A stretch of 64,000 nucleotides of DNA from positions 24,878-88,877 of the forward strand of contig NZ_JAHESC010000033.1 in NCBI RefSeq assembly GCF_018598185.1. The letters are read 5' to 3'. The translations under genes and the position numbers were made by a program. Each line of letters starts with the position of its first letter. Position 1 is the first letter of the stretch. This document shows positions 42,201-49,850 of the stretch, in pieces. This DNA comes from Dawidia soli. Its GTDB lineage: Bacteria > Bacteroidota > Bacteroidia > Cytophagales > Cyclobacteriaceae. The notes beneath the pieces were generated by a model. It searched no databases. It was not told the DNA's origin and saw only the letters and a list, made by a program, of their open reading frames with translations.

Positions 42201-45091
42201 TTGGCTGTACGAAGCTTTACGTCGAGGTGCGGGTTTTGCGGGAGGTCGGGCATGGCAGCAAATGCCCATGCCACGACACCCCCGAAAGTGTACTTCGCCA
42301 GGAATCGTCTCCGGCCCGTTGCGGCCGGGGCGGTATACTTCACGCCGGTCTTCGAATCCAGCATCGCTGTGCCCGACTCATACATGCCCGATACGACAAA
42401 GCCGCCTTCCCAGGTCGAAGTCAGGGCAAACAATTTGTCCGTAGGGTACGTGCTCTGGGGTTGATTCAGCCCAATGCTCGTAGCCCAGCAGCCAAGCATA
42501 CCCGTGGCGTCGTATGCATGGATGGTTTTTTGGATCACATCCGAGCAGCCATTGGAGCCCGTTACGCGCAAGGTAATTGCATGCGTGCCGGGTTGCAGGA
42601 ATCGGATAGCGGCGGGATGGGCGTCGGTTGATGTTGCCACATCTGCCCCGTTAAAGGCCCACTCGAACGATGTGGCGTCGGTCGACCGGTTAAAAATTTT
42701 CACCGGTTCCTGCCAACCGCCGGTTTGTGTATTTATACTCGACAGGTAGAAGTCGGCCTTTATACGTTGTACGTCAATCGGAAGGTTATTGTCAAACCAT
42801 TGCTCGCACGCGCCGATGCGGGCCTGCACGCGGTAATATGTGTCTTTGGTGATCGTGGTCGTGAAGGTCACCAAACCGCCGGTACCGATAACGTTTCCCA
42901 GAAGGGTTTGCTCCCGGTAAACGTCGTATTGCACCGAAGGGTGGCTGTTGGCGATGTTGATGACTGCCTGCCCGCCCTGGCAGGACTGTTGTGCATCGAG
43001 CGTGATCGTCGAACCTTCCAGGATGTTGTCGTATACCGTAATCGTGGCATTCATGTCGGCAGTAGCGGATTCGCAGCTATTCGAACGGGTGCCGACAACG
43101 CGGAATGTATTGACCGTTGCGGCCGTCAGGGTAGGGGATGTCAGCGTAATGAAGGGCGTGGTGCTGTTAACGGTGACGGACGCCACCTGCACGTCGCCCT
43201 GTAAAAGTTTATAGGCTCCACGCTCCGGGTCGCTAACGGTAAACACCGCGGTCTGCCCGGCACACATCGTCTGTGGATAGGTCACCTGCAGTGGTTTGGT
43301 GAAGGCGGGGTTCGCCTCAACCGTGAGGTTATTGTCGAACCATTGCTCGCACGCGCCGATGTGGGCCTTTACGCGATAGTATGTGTCGCCATTTACAACC
43401 GGGGCAGTGTATGTGACAACGCCGCCAGTACCGGTAACACTGCCAAGCGAGGTTTGTTCGTGGTAGATATCGTATTGCACCAGGGTGCGGCTGTTGGTAA
43501 TACTGATTACCGGCAGCCCTTCCTGGCAGAACCGCTGCGCATCGATGCCGATTGTCGTGCCCGCACGGATGTCGTCGTATACCGTAATGGTGGCAGTCTT
43601 GTCGGTAGTGACTGTTTCGCAGACGTTCGAACGGCTAGCCACGACGCGGAACGTATTTGTCGTCGCGGCCGTCAGGATGGGGGATGTCAGTTGGATGGAG
43701 GACATGGTGCTGTTGACAGTGACAGATGCCACCGGCACACCGCTCTGTAAAAGCTGATAGGCTCCACGCTCGGGATTGGTCACCGTAAATACCGCGGGCT
43801 GCCCTGCGCACATCGTTTGCGGATAGGCCACCTGCAGCGGCCTGGTAAAGGCGACGCTGGCTTCGACATATACGTCTATACTCTTTGCCTTTGAAAGCGT
43901 ACCCCTCTTCGCGGTAAGTGATATCGTATGGCTGCCGGCTGTGAGCGTGGTCGTAAGATCGCGGCTGGTGCTGACGAGCGTATTGTCAATGCGCCATTCA
44001 AATGTTTGGCCTGTGGCTGGACCGTTGTTCTGGAATGTATACGACGGACCGGCACAGTAGGTCGTGCCGGGTGCGGTAAACGACGCAATAGGGGTGCTGA
44101 CGTTGTCAGCGGTCGAGCCTGAATAAAGGCGTCCTTCAAATCCTCCCGCCCACACTTTTCCGGAGGGTGTAATAGAAATACCCTGCAGGCTCAGGTTGGA
44201 ATTCGGAAACGTCTGGGTTTCCCAGGTCGCGCCGCCGTCGGTTGTCTTGAGCACCGGCAGAAGGAAGATGGTAGAATACGAGAGAATATAGCCTGTTTGC
44301 CCCTGGAACGCGATAGCCCCCAGGTCGACACCTACGGTAAAGGGGTTTTCCTGCCAGGTCGCGCCGCCGTCGGAGGTATGCAAAACAGCACCGATGGAGG
44401 TGGACGCAATGCCGCGGCTGGCATCGAAGAAGTATAAATCGTTGATGTTATACGTGGTTCCGAGGTTTGTCCAGGTAGCGCCGCCGTTGGTGGTCTTCAG
44501 GAACATGTTGTCGCCCGCCATGAAGCCAAGTTGGTTGTCGATAAAGAGAACCTTCCGCAGGTTGCCGGTGGCCGGAGCCGTCGTCACGGTGATCCAGGAT
44601 ACGCCGGCGTCCTGGGTGCGCAGTACCGTACCATCGCTACCAACCGCGAAGCCGATCGATGCGGTGGCGAACGATACCGACGATAAGCCGAGTCGGCCGA
44701 CGGCACTGCCCATAGCCTTGTAGTAGGTAACAGACCAGCTGGTGCCGCCGTCCGTAGTGCGGGCAATGACATCATACGTGTTGAACATCGCACTGCCGAC
44801 CAGTACGCCCGTCGTGGTGTTGAAAAAGTGAATGTCGTTGACGAATGCGCCCCCGAGCAACTGCTGGTCGGTGGCGGTGGGGTATTGCCCCTTGGCCCAG
44901 GTGACCCCGCCGTCGGCGGTTTTCAGGATGCCTTCGCTCGTGCCGAGAAAGCCTACCTGATCGTTCAGGAAGTGGACGTCATAAATGGCAGAGGATTTAG
45001 GGATGGGGGAGGTTTCCTGCTTCCATTGGCTAAAACCAGCCACAGGAAGCAGAAAGGCCAGCGAAGCGGCCAGTAACGATTTGAATGACAT
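39212..45091 (-). CDS. Giant secreted BNR/PKD-repeat protein with type A T9SS sorting domain
   Basis: The product is about 1959 residues from ATG 45091 (an ATG at 45115 adds eight). A signal peptide is followed by Ycf48/BNR-like propeller repeats (about 25-330, repeated TTDGGxTW). Two large homologous units of 181 residues follow (43.9-42.8 kb), then a further PKD-like domain and a long propeller-like region. Two nearly identical PKD repeats of 78 residues (FLWSFGDGTTASTRD), an FN3 domain and Ig-like domains come next. The end (VYPSPATDWLTLKF ... GVYICLIKT) is a type A T9SS sorting signal. It is probably a surface or extracellular binding protein; no catalytic motif is visible. Confidence 0.85.
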   Translation of the reverse strand: MSFKSLLAASLAFLLPVAGFSQWKQETSPIPKSSAIYDVHFLNDQVGFLGTSEGILKTADGGVTWAKGQYPTATDQQLLGGAFVNDIHFFNTTTGVLVGSAMFNTYDVIARTTDGGTSWSVTYYKAMGSAVGRLGLSSVSFATASIGFAVGSDGTVLRTQDAGVSWITVTTAPATGNLRKVLFIDNQLGFMAGDNMFLKTTNGGATWTNLGTTYNINDLYFFDASRGIASTSIGAVLHTSDGGATWQENPFTVGVDLGAIAFQGQTGYILSYSTIFLLPVLKTTDGGATWETQTFPNSNLSLQGISITPSGKVWAGGFEGRLYSGSTADNVSTPIASFTAPGTTYCAGPSYTFQNNGPATGQTFEWRIDNTLVSTSRDLTTTLTAGSHTISLTAKRGTLSKAKSIDVYVEASVAFTRPLQVAYPQTMCAGQPAVFTVTNPERGAYQLLQSGVPVASVTVNSTMSSIQLTSPILTAATTNTFRVVASRSNVCETVTTDKTATITVYDDIRAGTTIGIDAQRFCQEGLPVISITNSRTLVQYDIYHEQTSLGSVTGTGGVVTYTAPVVNGDTYYRVKAHIGACEQWFDNNLTVEANPAFTKPLQVTYPQTMCAGQTAVFTVSDPERGAYKLLQGDVQVASVTVNSTTPFITLTSPTLTAATVNTFRVVGTRSNSCESATADMNATITVYDNILEGSTITLDAQQSCQGGQAVINIANSHPSVQYDVYREQTLLGNVIGTGGLVTFTTTITKDTYYRVQARIGACEQWFDNNLPIDVQRIKADFYLSSINTQTGGWQEPVKIFNRSTDATSFEWAFNGADVATSTDAHPAAIRFLQPGTHAITLRVTGSNGCSDVIQKTIHAYDATGMLGCWATSIGLNQPQSTYPTDKLFALTSTWEGGFVVSGMYESGTAMLDSKTGVKYTAPAATGRRRFLAKYTFGGVVAWAFAAMPDLPQNPHLDVKLRTAKDQSIYMLAWQAGNMPEFYSANGDTLRPATSSSADQQYLVKYTTDGVIEWIRSGGQIAPGGSGVLKDMELDENGNIYLVNDHLTIVSPSGNVISSFPLELPNYPYTADEMVVTPDGMWFFYPTRWDGNIVHKYSHSGELLVETNVPGTILQASADLDGNLVVSGEAFGAVSFPSVGEADHTVMVNNVYIVRYSTTGQVQWANASIGSMYLRGLSVDDVGVIYTSLQSNHEESSFQAQDGPITVRGGFAYVVGFNTDGTLAKTKSLGENVYDREFDDGVRPEILDVSTLSGRVLVYGAAYQNTNSDMSVQLPNLVLGDAIYTEQNRSFFIAAIDGLDCTSSQYKLYADSHIDGADFLCPNTTVDIDYRVHGSIKLGAGNVFDVYLVSDQNTTMLKVGSLATQEPEGKITVTIPDVPSDAYTFRIIGSNPTLYSPPADYYFTISPPVSADYSYTTKDAYMRYGFTASGGNGTDYTWTIEGQTYTGAQAEHRFTTPGTYNVCMTTRGGGCDQPLTICKDITVTCTQGLPAFTYQQAAYTVTFTNTSASEYTSFLWSFGDGTTASTRDIPPHVYAGPGSYSVTLKGTSPCGERTVTKTFTVTCTQGLPAFTYQQAENTVTFTNTSASEYTSFLWSFGDGATASTRDILPHVYAGPGSYSVTLKGTGPCGERTATQTVTITPPVVTQPSNLTATAAGTSAVALQWRDDVTTEQSYRVEYKESTATAYTSVSIGANATQYTVNNLVCNRAYDFRVAAIVSNTPLYSNDATTTTEKIARPVIVKSAEQGCIGQPLELSAPAGFRYYQWSTGERTQTIGAIIEDDYTVRVTDAQGCQSEVSDKVTVTFNPVPVPVIELVGHTLQTTEEADRYQWYLEDEPIAGGTTRSIAPLSDGHYKVDVVADGCSGSSRPVMLTITGVETGVHEGVAVYPSPATDWLTLKFDDALHAATVSFIGASGGNLWEVSKPARQEALLVDVSQLPPGVYICLIKTQEKVIHRKISIY
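40201..40668 (-). repeat. Two nearly identical 234-bp coding repeats (PKD domains)
   Basis: Within the giant gene, the segments starting at 40201 and 40435 are offset by exactly 234 bp (78 codons) and differ at only a few positions. Even silent sites are mostly conserved, so the duplication is recent or maintained by gene conversion. Confidence 0.85.
42784..43870 (-). repeat. Two 543-bp coding repeats in the giant gene
   Basis: Two units of 181 codons share phrases such as YPQTMCAG and IGACEQWFDNNL. They are more diverged than the PKD pair. The shared CEQWFDNN codons lie 543 bp apart (about 42784 and 43327). Confidence 0.75.
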
Positions 45092-45200
45092 ATTGGTAGG
45101 TATTCGAATGCCCAAAGTTCGGCAGGGTGGAGCAGAAAAACGGCGAAAAGTGGGGTGAAAACCTACGTATCCGTATTTTGTCGAAAAAACAACGATGACG

Positions 45201-46223
45201 CTATTTCGCCGAGGACGATTCGCGTACGAGCAGCTCGTGCTTCAGCACCAGCGTGTTGATCGGCGACGTGCGGCTGTTGTGAATGGTGTTGATCAGGGTC
45301 GTGGCCGCGATCTGGCCCATTTCATATCCCGGATAATGGATGGTAGTGAGGTTGGGTTCGATAACCCGGGCGATCGGATCGTTGTTAAACCCCACGATCG
45401 CGACATCTTCCGGAATGCGAATACCAGCAATTTTTAACTCTTGCATACACGCTACGGCCGACGAGTCGTTGGCGGCGAAGATACCGTCCGGGCGGATATC
45501 GAGTTGCAGGAATTTCTGTGCCGCTTCGATACCTCCTGCCTCGTTTAAGGGGTTTACGATCACAAGCGATTCGTCATAAGCAATGCCCTTGTCTTGTAAC
45601 GCCATGCGATACCCCTTCAGGCGGTCGGCATAGGTATTGCGTGTCAGATGGCCGCACAGGTGTACAATGCGCCGGCGGCCCTGCTCGAGCAGGTGCATGG
45701 TGGCGTCGTATCCCGCTTTGGTATTGTCGATGACAACGTTGGTACAGGTGGGATCGTCAAAGACGCGGTCAAAAAAGATGATGGGGATCCTTTTACGAAG
45801 CAGCGCTTCAAAGTGCTGGATGTTCTCCGTGGTATAGGTAAGCGACACCAGCAAGCCGTCGACGCGGCTGTTGTACATCGTCGTGGCATTTTTGATCTCC
45901 TTCTCAAAGGTTTCCTGCGACTGGCTGATGATCAGACTGTATCCCTGGGCATTGACCACGTGCTCGATGCCCGAGATCACCGTCGACATGAAGTAGCTGT
46001 TGATGCGGGGGATGATGATGCCGATGGTATTGGTCTTTTTTGCACGCAGGTTGCTGGCAAACAGGTTGTTCTGGTATCCCATCAGCTGCGCGGTTTCCTT
46101 GATGCGCTTGCGTGTTTCCTTCCTGATGGCAGGGTGATCTTTCAGTCCGCGGCTAACGGTAGCAGGCGACAGATCAAGCTTTTCTGCAATATCATAGATC
46201 GTGACTTCCTTCTTTCCGTCCAT
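45201..46223 (-). CDS. LacI-family transcriptional regulator
   Basis: The 340-residue protein has the LacI helix-turn-helix at its start (TIYDIAEKLDLSPATVSRGL, about 8-27, then the hinge helix). A periplasmic-binding-protein-like sugar-sensing domain follows (about 60-330, with TIGIIIPRINSYFMSTVISGI and PDGIFAANDSSAVACMQEL). It is divergent from the GH43 gene, and a 16-bp palindromic site typical of the family lies in between. The same site recurs before the second SusC/GH67 pair, so it probably represses this hemicellulose locus until a sugar is bound. Confidence 0.95.
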   Translation of the reverse strand: MDGKKEVTIYDIAEKLDLSPATVSRGLKDHPAIRKETRKRIKETAQLMGYQNNLFASNLRAKKTNTIGIIIPRINSYFMSTVISGIEHVVNAQGYSLIISQSQETFEKEIKNATTMYNSRVDGLLVSLTYTTENIQHFEALLRKRIPIIFFDRVFDDPTCTNVVIDNTKAGYDATMHLLEQGRRRIVHLCGHLTRNTYADRLKGYRMALQDKGIAYDESLVIVNPLNEAGGIEAAQKFLQLDIRPDGIFAANDSSAVACMQELKIAGIRIPEDVAIVGFNNDPIARVIEPNLTTIHYPGYEMGQIAATTLINTIHNSRTSPINTLVLKHELLVRESSSAK

Positions 46224-46293
46224 ATTTTACAATCGCTTACATGCGATCAGGTGATCAAAATTAACTAAAATTCTATCTCACAACGTTATTGTA

Positions 46294-46324
46294 TTGCAAT
46301 CGGTTGCAAATATTGCTAGTTTTA
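46294..46324 (+). promoter_or_regulatory. LacI operator overlapping the GH43 promoter
   Basis: TTGCAATCGGTTGCAA (46294-46309) is a near-perfect palindrome with the central CG typical of LacI operators. Its first TTG is also a good -33 element: after a 20-bp spacer comes TAGTTTTA (46317-46324), close to the -7 consensus. A repressor bound here would block the promoter. Confidence 0.7.
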
Positions 46325-46364
46325 GTGGCTATCAACCAAACCCAAGGCCCGTCGGGGCCGCCGA

Positions 46365-47414
46365 ATGACTATGAAACATAGACAGATCCTTTTTTGTGCC
46401 TGCATTCTTTTTGGCGCGACTGCTTTTGCGCAGGTTCCTCAGAAACCGCTTTCACCGCCGTTGGTCACCGACCTCTATTCGGCCGATCCTTCTGCACATG
46501 TATTTGATGGTAAGATCTACATTTATCCGTCGCACGACATCGACGCGGGCGTGCCGGAAAATGACAATGGTGACCACTTCGACATGCGCGACTACCATGT
46601 GTACTCGCTGGAAGCACCGGGTAAAAAAATACAGGATCATGGCGTGGCGCTCGACATCAAACACGTGCCCTGGGCCGGAAAGCAGCTGTGGGCGCCGGAT
46701 GCCGCCGTTCGCAACGGCACCTATTATCTATACTTTCCCGCCAAGGATAAGCAGGGCGTCTTTCGTATAGGTGTTGCTACGAGCAAATCGCCGGCAGGTC
46801 CTTTCCAGGCATTGCCAGAACCTATGAAAGGCAGTTACAGCATTGATCCATGCGTCTTCACGGACGATGATGGAGCGAGCTATATGTACTTCGGGGGCAT
46901 CTGGGGCGGGCAGTTACAACGTTGGCGCACCGGGCAATACAACGAGGCCGGTGCGTTGCCCCAGGATCAGGAGCCTGCTGTCGGCCCCCGCATGGCGAAG
47001 CTTACAAACGCCATGACGGAGTTTGCCGAGCCCCTGCGCGAGCTGAGGATCGTAGACGCCGCCGGCAAGGAATTATTGAACGGCGACAACAACCGCCGCT
47101 TCTTCGAGGCCGCCTGGATGCACAAATACAAAGGCAAGTATTACCTGTCGTATTCTACAGGCGACACCCACCTGATCTGTTACGCTACGGGCGATAGCCC
47201 TTATGGGCCGTTTGTATACCGCGGCGTCGTACTGAAGCCTGTGCTGGGATGGACCAACCATCACTCGATCATCGAGTTTAAAGGCAAGTGGTATTTGTTC
47301 TACCACGACAGCACGTTGTCGGGAGGCAAAACACACCTGCGGAATATCAAGATGACCGAGCTGAAGTATAACGCCGATGGCACCATTCAAACCATTTCGC
47401 CGTATCTCGACTAA
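46365..47414 (+). CDS. GH43-family glycosidase (xylosidase/arabinofuranosidase type)
   Basis: The 349-residue exported enzyme (signal peptide to about residue 22, FAQ) is a single five-bladed beta-propeller. The three family acids are visible: Asp41 (YSADPSAHVF; general base), Asp161 (SIDPCVFTDDDG; pKa modulator) and Glu248 (FFEAAWMHKYKGKYYLSYS; acid). Enzymes of this type remove xylose or arabinose from xylans. ATG at 46371 is an alternative start. The gene converges on the GH67 gene with 6 bp between the stops. Confidence 0.93.
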   Translation: MTMKHRQILFCACILFGATAFAQVPQKPLSPPLVTDLYSADPSAHVFDGKIYIYPSHDIDAGVPENDNGDHFDMRDYHVYSLEAPGKKIQDHGVALDIKHVPWAGKQLWAPDAAVRNGTYYLYFPAKDKQGVFRIGVATSKSPAGPFQALPEPMKGSYSIDPCVFTDDDGASYMYFGGIWGGQLQRWRTGQYNEAGALPQDQEPAVGPRMAKLTNAMTEFAEPLRELRIVDAAGKELLNGDNNRRFFEAAWMHKYKGKYYLSYSTGDTHLICYATGDSPYGPFVYRGVVLKPVLGWTNHHSIIEFKGKWYLFYHDSTLSGGKTHLRNIKMTELKYNADGTIQTISPYLD

Positions 47415-47420
47415 ACGTTA

Positions 47421-49625
47421 TTACCATTTCGGGCGAATGCCCGGGGCAAAGGGAAATTCCAGGCTTTGATAATATTCCAGCGTCCTTGTCGGCTTGGTTA
47501 CTCCGGCCGGCAAGGGCCGCTTCGAAAACTGTTGGAAATACAGCAGGCAGGCGTCCCGCCACCAGGCTGCCTCGTTGTATTGAATCGCCAGCAGCGATGT
47601 TACGTGGGCGTGCACCGCATCATCTACTTTACGGTGTACCGTCTTCCACTGCGCTTGCATCCAGGCCACCGAGTCAACGCCCTGCTGGTAGCTGTAGCAG
47701 AGCTCGTCCCACAACGTGCGGCCCGAGCGCAGCGTGTGGTCCCAGAGCACATGGTGGAACCACAACAGGTAGGGTTCCGGACACTGCTGCAGGTCGTTAT
47801 ACAGCGCCTGTACGGGTGGGTGGTATTGCCCCAGGGCATTGCTGCCGCGCGCGGAGCGGTCAAAGCCTATGCCCTGCTCGTCGGCGCGGTGGTAATAGAC
47901 CGATGTCCAGTCGGCGCGTTCTTTGTCTTTGATCCAGGGCGCGGGGCCGTAGTGGTGGTTCCAGCCCATGATGTGGTGCAGGCCCAGGGGTGTCATGTAG
48001 CGCACCGTGGTTTCGCGTGTAGCGAGCAGCATCGCGCGGATGGTTTGAACGACGGCGGCATCCTGGTGCAGCGTCATGCGGATCCACTCGTCGGCCAGGC
48101 TGGCGGGTGACAGCTGATGGTTCCAGGCCAGCCGGCCGAATGCATACCAGTTGGCTTGCGCGAGGGGGTGGCCGCACCAGTTACGGTCGTTGCCGATGTT
48201 GGCCACACCGGCCATGCCGGTGAGCGTATGGTGATCCAGCGTACCGTCTATTACGTTCGATACCGGACTGCCCTTGCCGCGTGCATACGTGTCGGCGTCC
48301 AGGCATTCCTTAAACAGGGGCGCCTGGTAAAACAGATGTGACGCAAAGCCCAGGTACTCCTGGGTGAGCTGGAATTCGGGTAGGAGGGCTGTGGACGGCA
48401 TGGCTCCGAAGAGCGGGTGGAAGGGCTCCCGCGGCTGAAAGTCGAGCGGTCCGTTCTTTACCTGCACCATTACATTCGGCAGGAACTTGCCGTCCAGGGG
48501 CTTGAACTCGTTATAGGCCTGACGTGTGCGGTCTTCGGGCACCTGGTGATCGTACACAAAGGCACGCCACATGACGATGCCGTTGTGGGGCTGCAATGCT
48601 TCTGCCAGCATGTTGGCGCCGTCGGCATGTGTCCGTCCGTAGTTCTGCGGACCGGGTTGCCCTTCGGAGTTGGCCTTTACTGTAAAACCGCCGAAGTCGG
48701 GTATATAGGTATAGATCTCCCGGATCTTATCCTGCCACCAGGCCCGTACCGCTTTATCCAACGGGTCGGCTGTCGGCAGCTTGCCGAGCTCGATGGGTGC
48801 GCTGAACCGGGCCGTCAGGTACACTTTGATGCCATACGGCCGGAAGACGTCGGCCAGTGCTTTGACCTTCTCCAGGTACATCGGCGTGAGCACGAGTGCG
48901 TTGGCGTTGACGTTGGTCAATACCGTCCCGTTGATGCCGATCGATGCATTGGCCCGGGCATAGTCGGTATAGCGCGGGTCGATGTACCCCGGCAGCTGAT
49001 GCCAATCCCACAGGGAGAAGCCCGCATAGCCGCGCTCTACCGTGCGGTCGAGGTTATCCCAATGGTTGAGGATGCGGACCTTTGTTTTGGGGCTGCTGCT
49101 GACCTCGCCCAGCGGCTGGCCCGTCTGCATCATGCGGAGGAAATGAAAGACACCATAGAGCATGCCCGTTTCCGTGGCGGATACGATTGCGATCGATTCT
49201 TTTCCCTGGATACGCGTGTGCGTAATGATAAAGCCCTCCGGCGCAAGCCCGGCCACTTTACCGTGCAGCGGCGCCAGCAGGGGGAGCTGCGATGTGCCCA
49301 CCACCAGCTGGCGGTTGACAGCGCCTGCTTCGGGTATGGTTTCACCCAACAAACCCGGCAACGCCCGGCGGAGCTCCCTGCGTGCGGCGTCGGCCGTTGC
49401 GCCGGTCGACAGTACCGTCCAGCCCTGGAGTTGACGGCGATACGATGCCGCTACGGCACGGTCGGCGATGCGGGTATACTTCAGCCACAGGTCATAGCCG
49501 TCATCGGCCTGCAACAGCCGTGGTCCCGTCAGACATACGAGTAGGATCAGCACCCGGGCGGCTACCGGGAGCGCGGAACGACGCCGGTTGGTGCCGTTTG
49601 CGAAGTCGATGGCAATTGTGCTCAT
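47421..49625 (-). CDS. aguA: GH67 alpha-glucuronidase
   Basis: The 734-residue enzyme cleaves alpha-1,2-linked (4-O-methyl)glucuronic acid from xylo-oligosaccharides. An N-terminal signal or anchor and a small beta domain precede the TIM barrel (about 170-480). The strongly conserved family text is visible: LNHWDNLDRTVERGYAGFSLWDW, GFTVKANSEGQPGPQNYGR (acid Glu) and VMVQVKNGPLDFQPREPFHPLFG (the Asp and Glu base pair). The C-terminal helical domain includes HHIMGWNHHYGPAPW. Length and motifs are complete. It is divergent from susC, with the second LacI-type site between them. Confidence 0.96.
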   Translation of the reverse strand: MSTIAIDFANGTNRRRSALPVAARVLILLVCLTGPRLLQADDGYDLWLKYTRIADRAVAASYRRQLQGWTVLSTGATADAARRELRRALPGLLGETIPEAGAVNRQLVVGTSQLPLLAPLHGKVAGLAPEGFIITHTRIQGKESIAIVSATETGMLYGVFHFLRMMQTGQPLGEVSSSPKTKVRILNHWDNLDRTVERGYAGFSLWDWHQLPGYIDPRYTDYARANASIGINGTVLTNVNANALVLTPMYLEKVKALADVFRPYGIKVYLTARFSAPIELGKLPTADPLDKAVRAWWQDKIREIYTYIPDFGGFTVKANSEGQPGPQNYGRTHADGANMLAEALQPHNGIVMWRAFVYDHQVPEDRTRQAYNEFKPLDGKFLPNVMVQVKNGPLDFQPREPFHPLFGAMPSTALLPEFQLTQEYLGFASHLFYQAPLFKECLDADTYARGKGSPVSNVIDGTLDHHTLTGMAGVANIGNDRNWCGHPLAQANWYAFGRLAWNHQLSPASLADEWIRMTLHQDAAVVQTIRAMLLATRETTVRYMTPLGLHHIMGWNHHYGPAPWIKDKERADWTSVYYHRADEQGIGFDRSARGSNALGQYHPPVQALYNDLQQCPEPYLLWFHHVLWDHTLRSGRTLWDELCYSYQQGVDSVAWMQAQWKTVHRKVDDAVHAHVTSLLAIQYNEAAWWRDACLLYFQQFSKRPLPAGVTKPTRTLEYYQSLEFPFAPGIRPKW

Positions 49626-49738
49626 AAAGTATACAAATAAGGCCTTTTTTACGCTATTTCAATAAATCGGTATCATTCATTTATATCGATTTACGGCCTT
49701 GTAATTGCCTAAAGTAGTGATTTATTAAGATAAATTTA

Positions 49739-49754
49739 TGCAATCGGTTGCAAA
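49739..49754. promoter_or_regulatory. Second LacI-type operator, before susC and GH67
   Basis: TGCAATCGGTTGCAAA is identical over 16 bases to the site at 46295-46310. It lies 97 bp before susC and 114 bp before the divergent GH67 gene. A -7-like TAAATTTA (49731-49738) directly abuts it, with a TTG at 49705, so the site would cover the transcription start of susC. Confidence 0.7.
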
Positions 49755-49850
49755 GATTCTTGAAAACACTCATCTTCGATTCATGCATTCCCGGCACCCG
49801 GGAGTGCTCCTGGAACAGACCAATTACTAATCCACTTAAATAAACAACCT

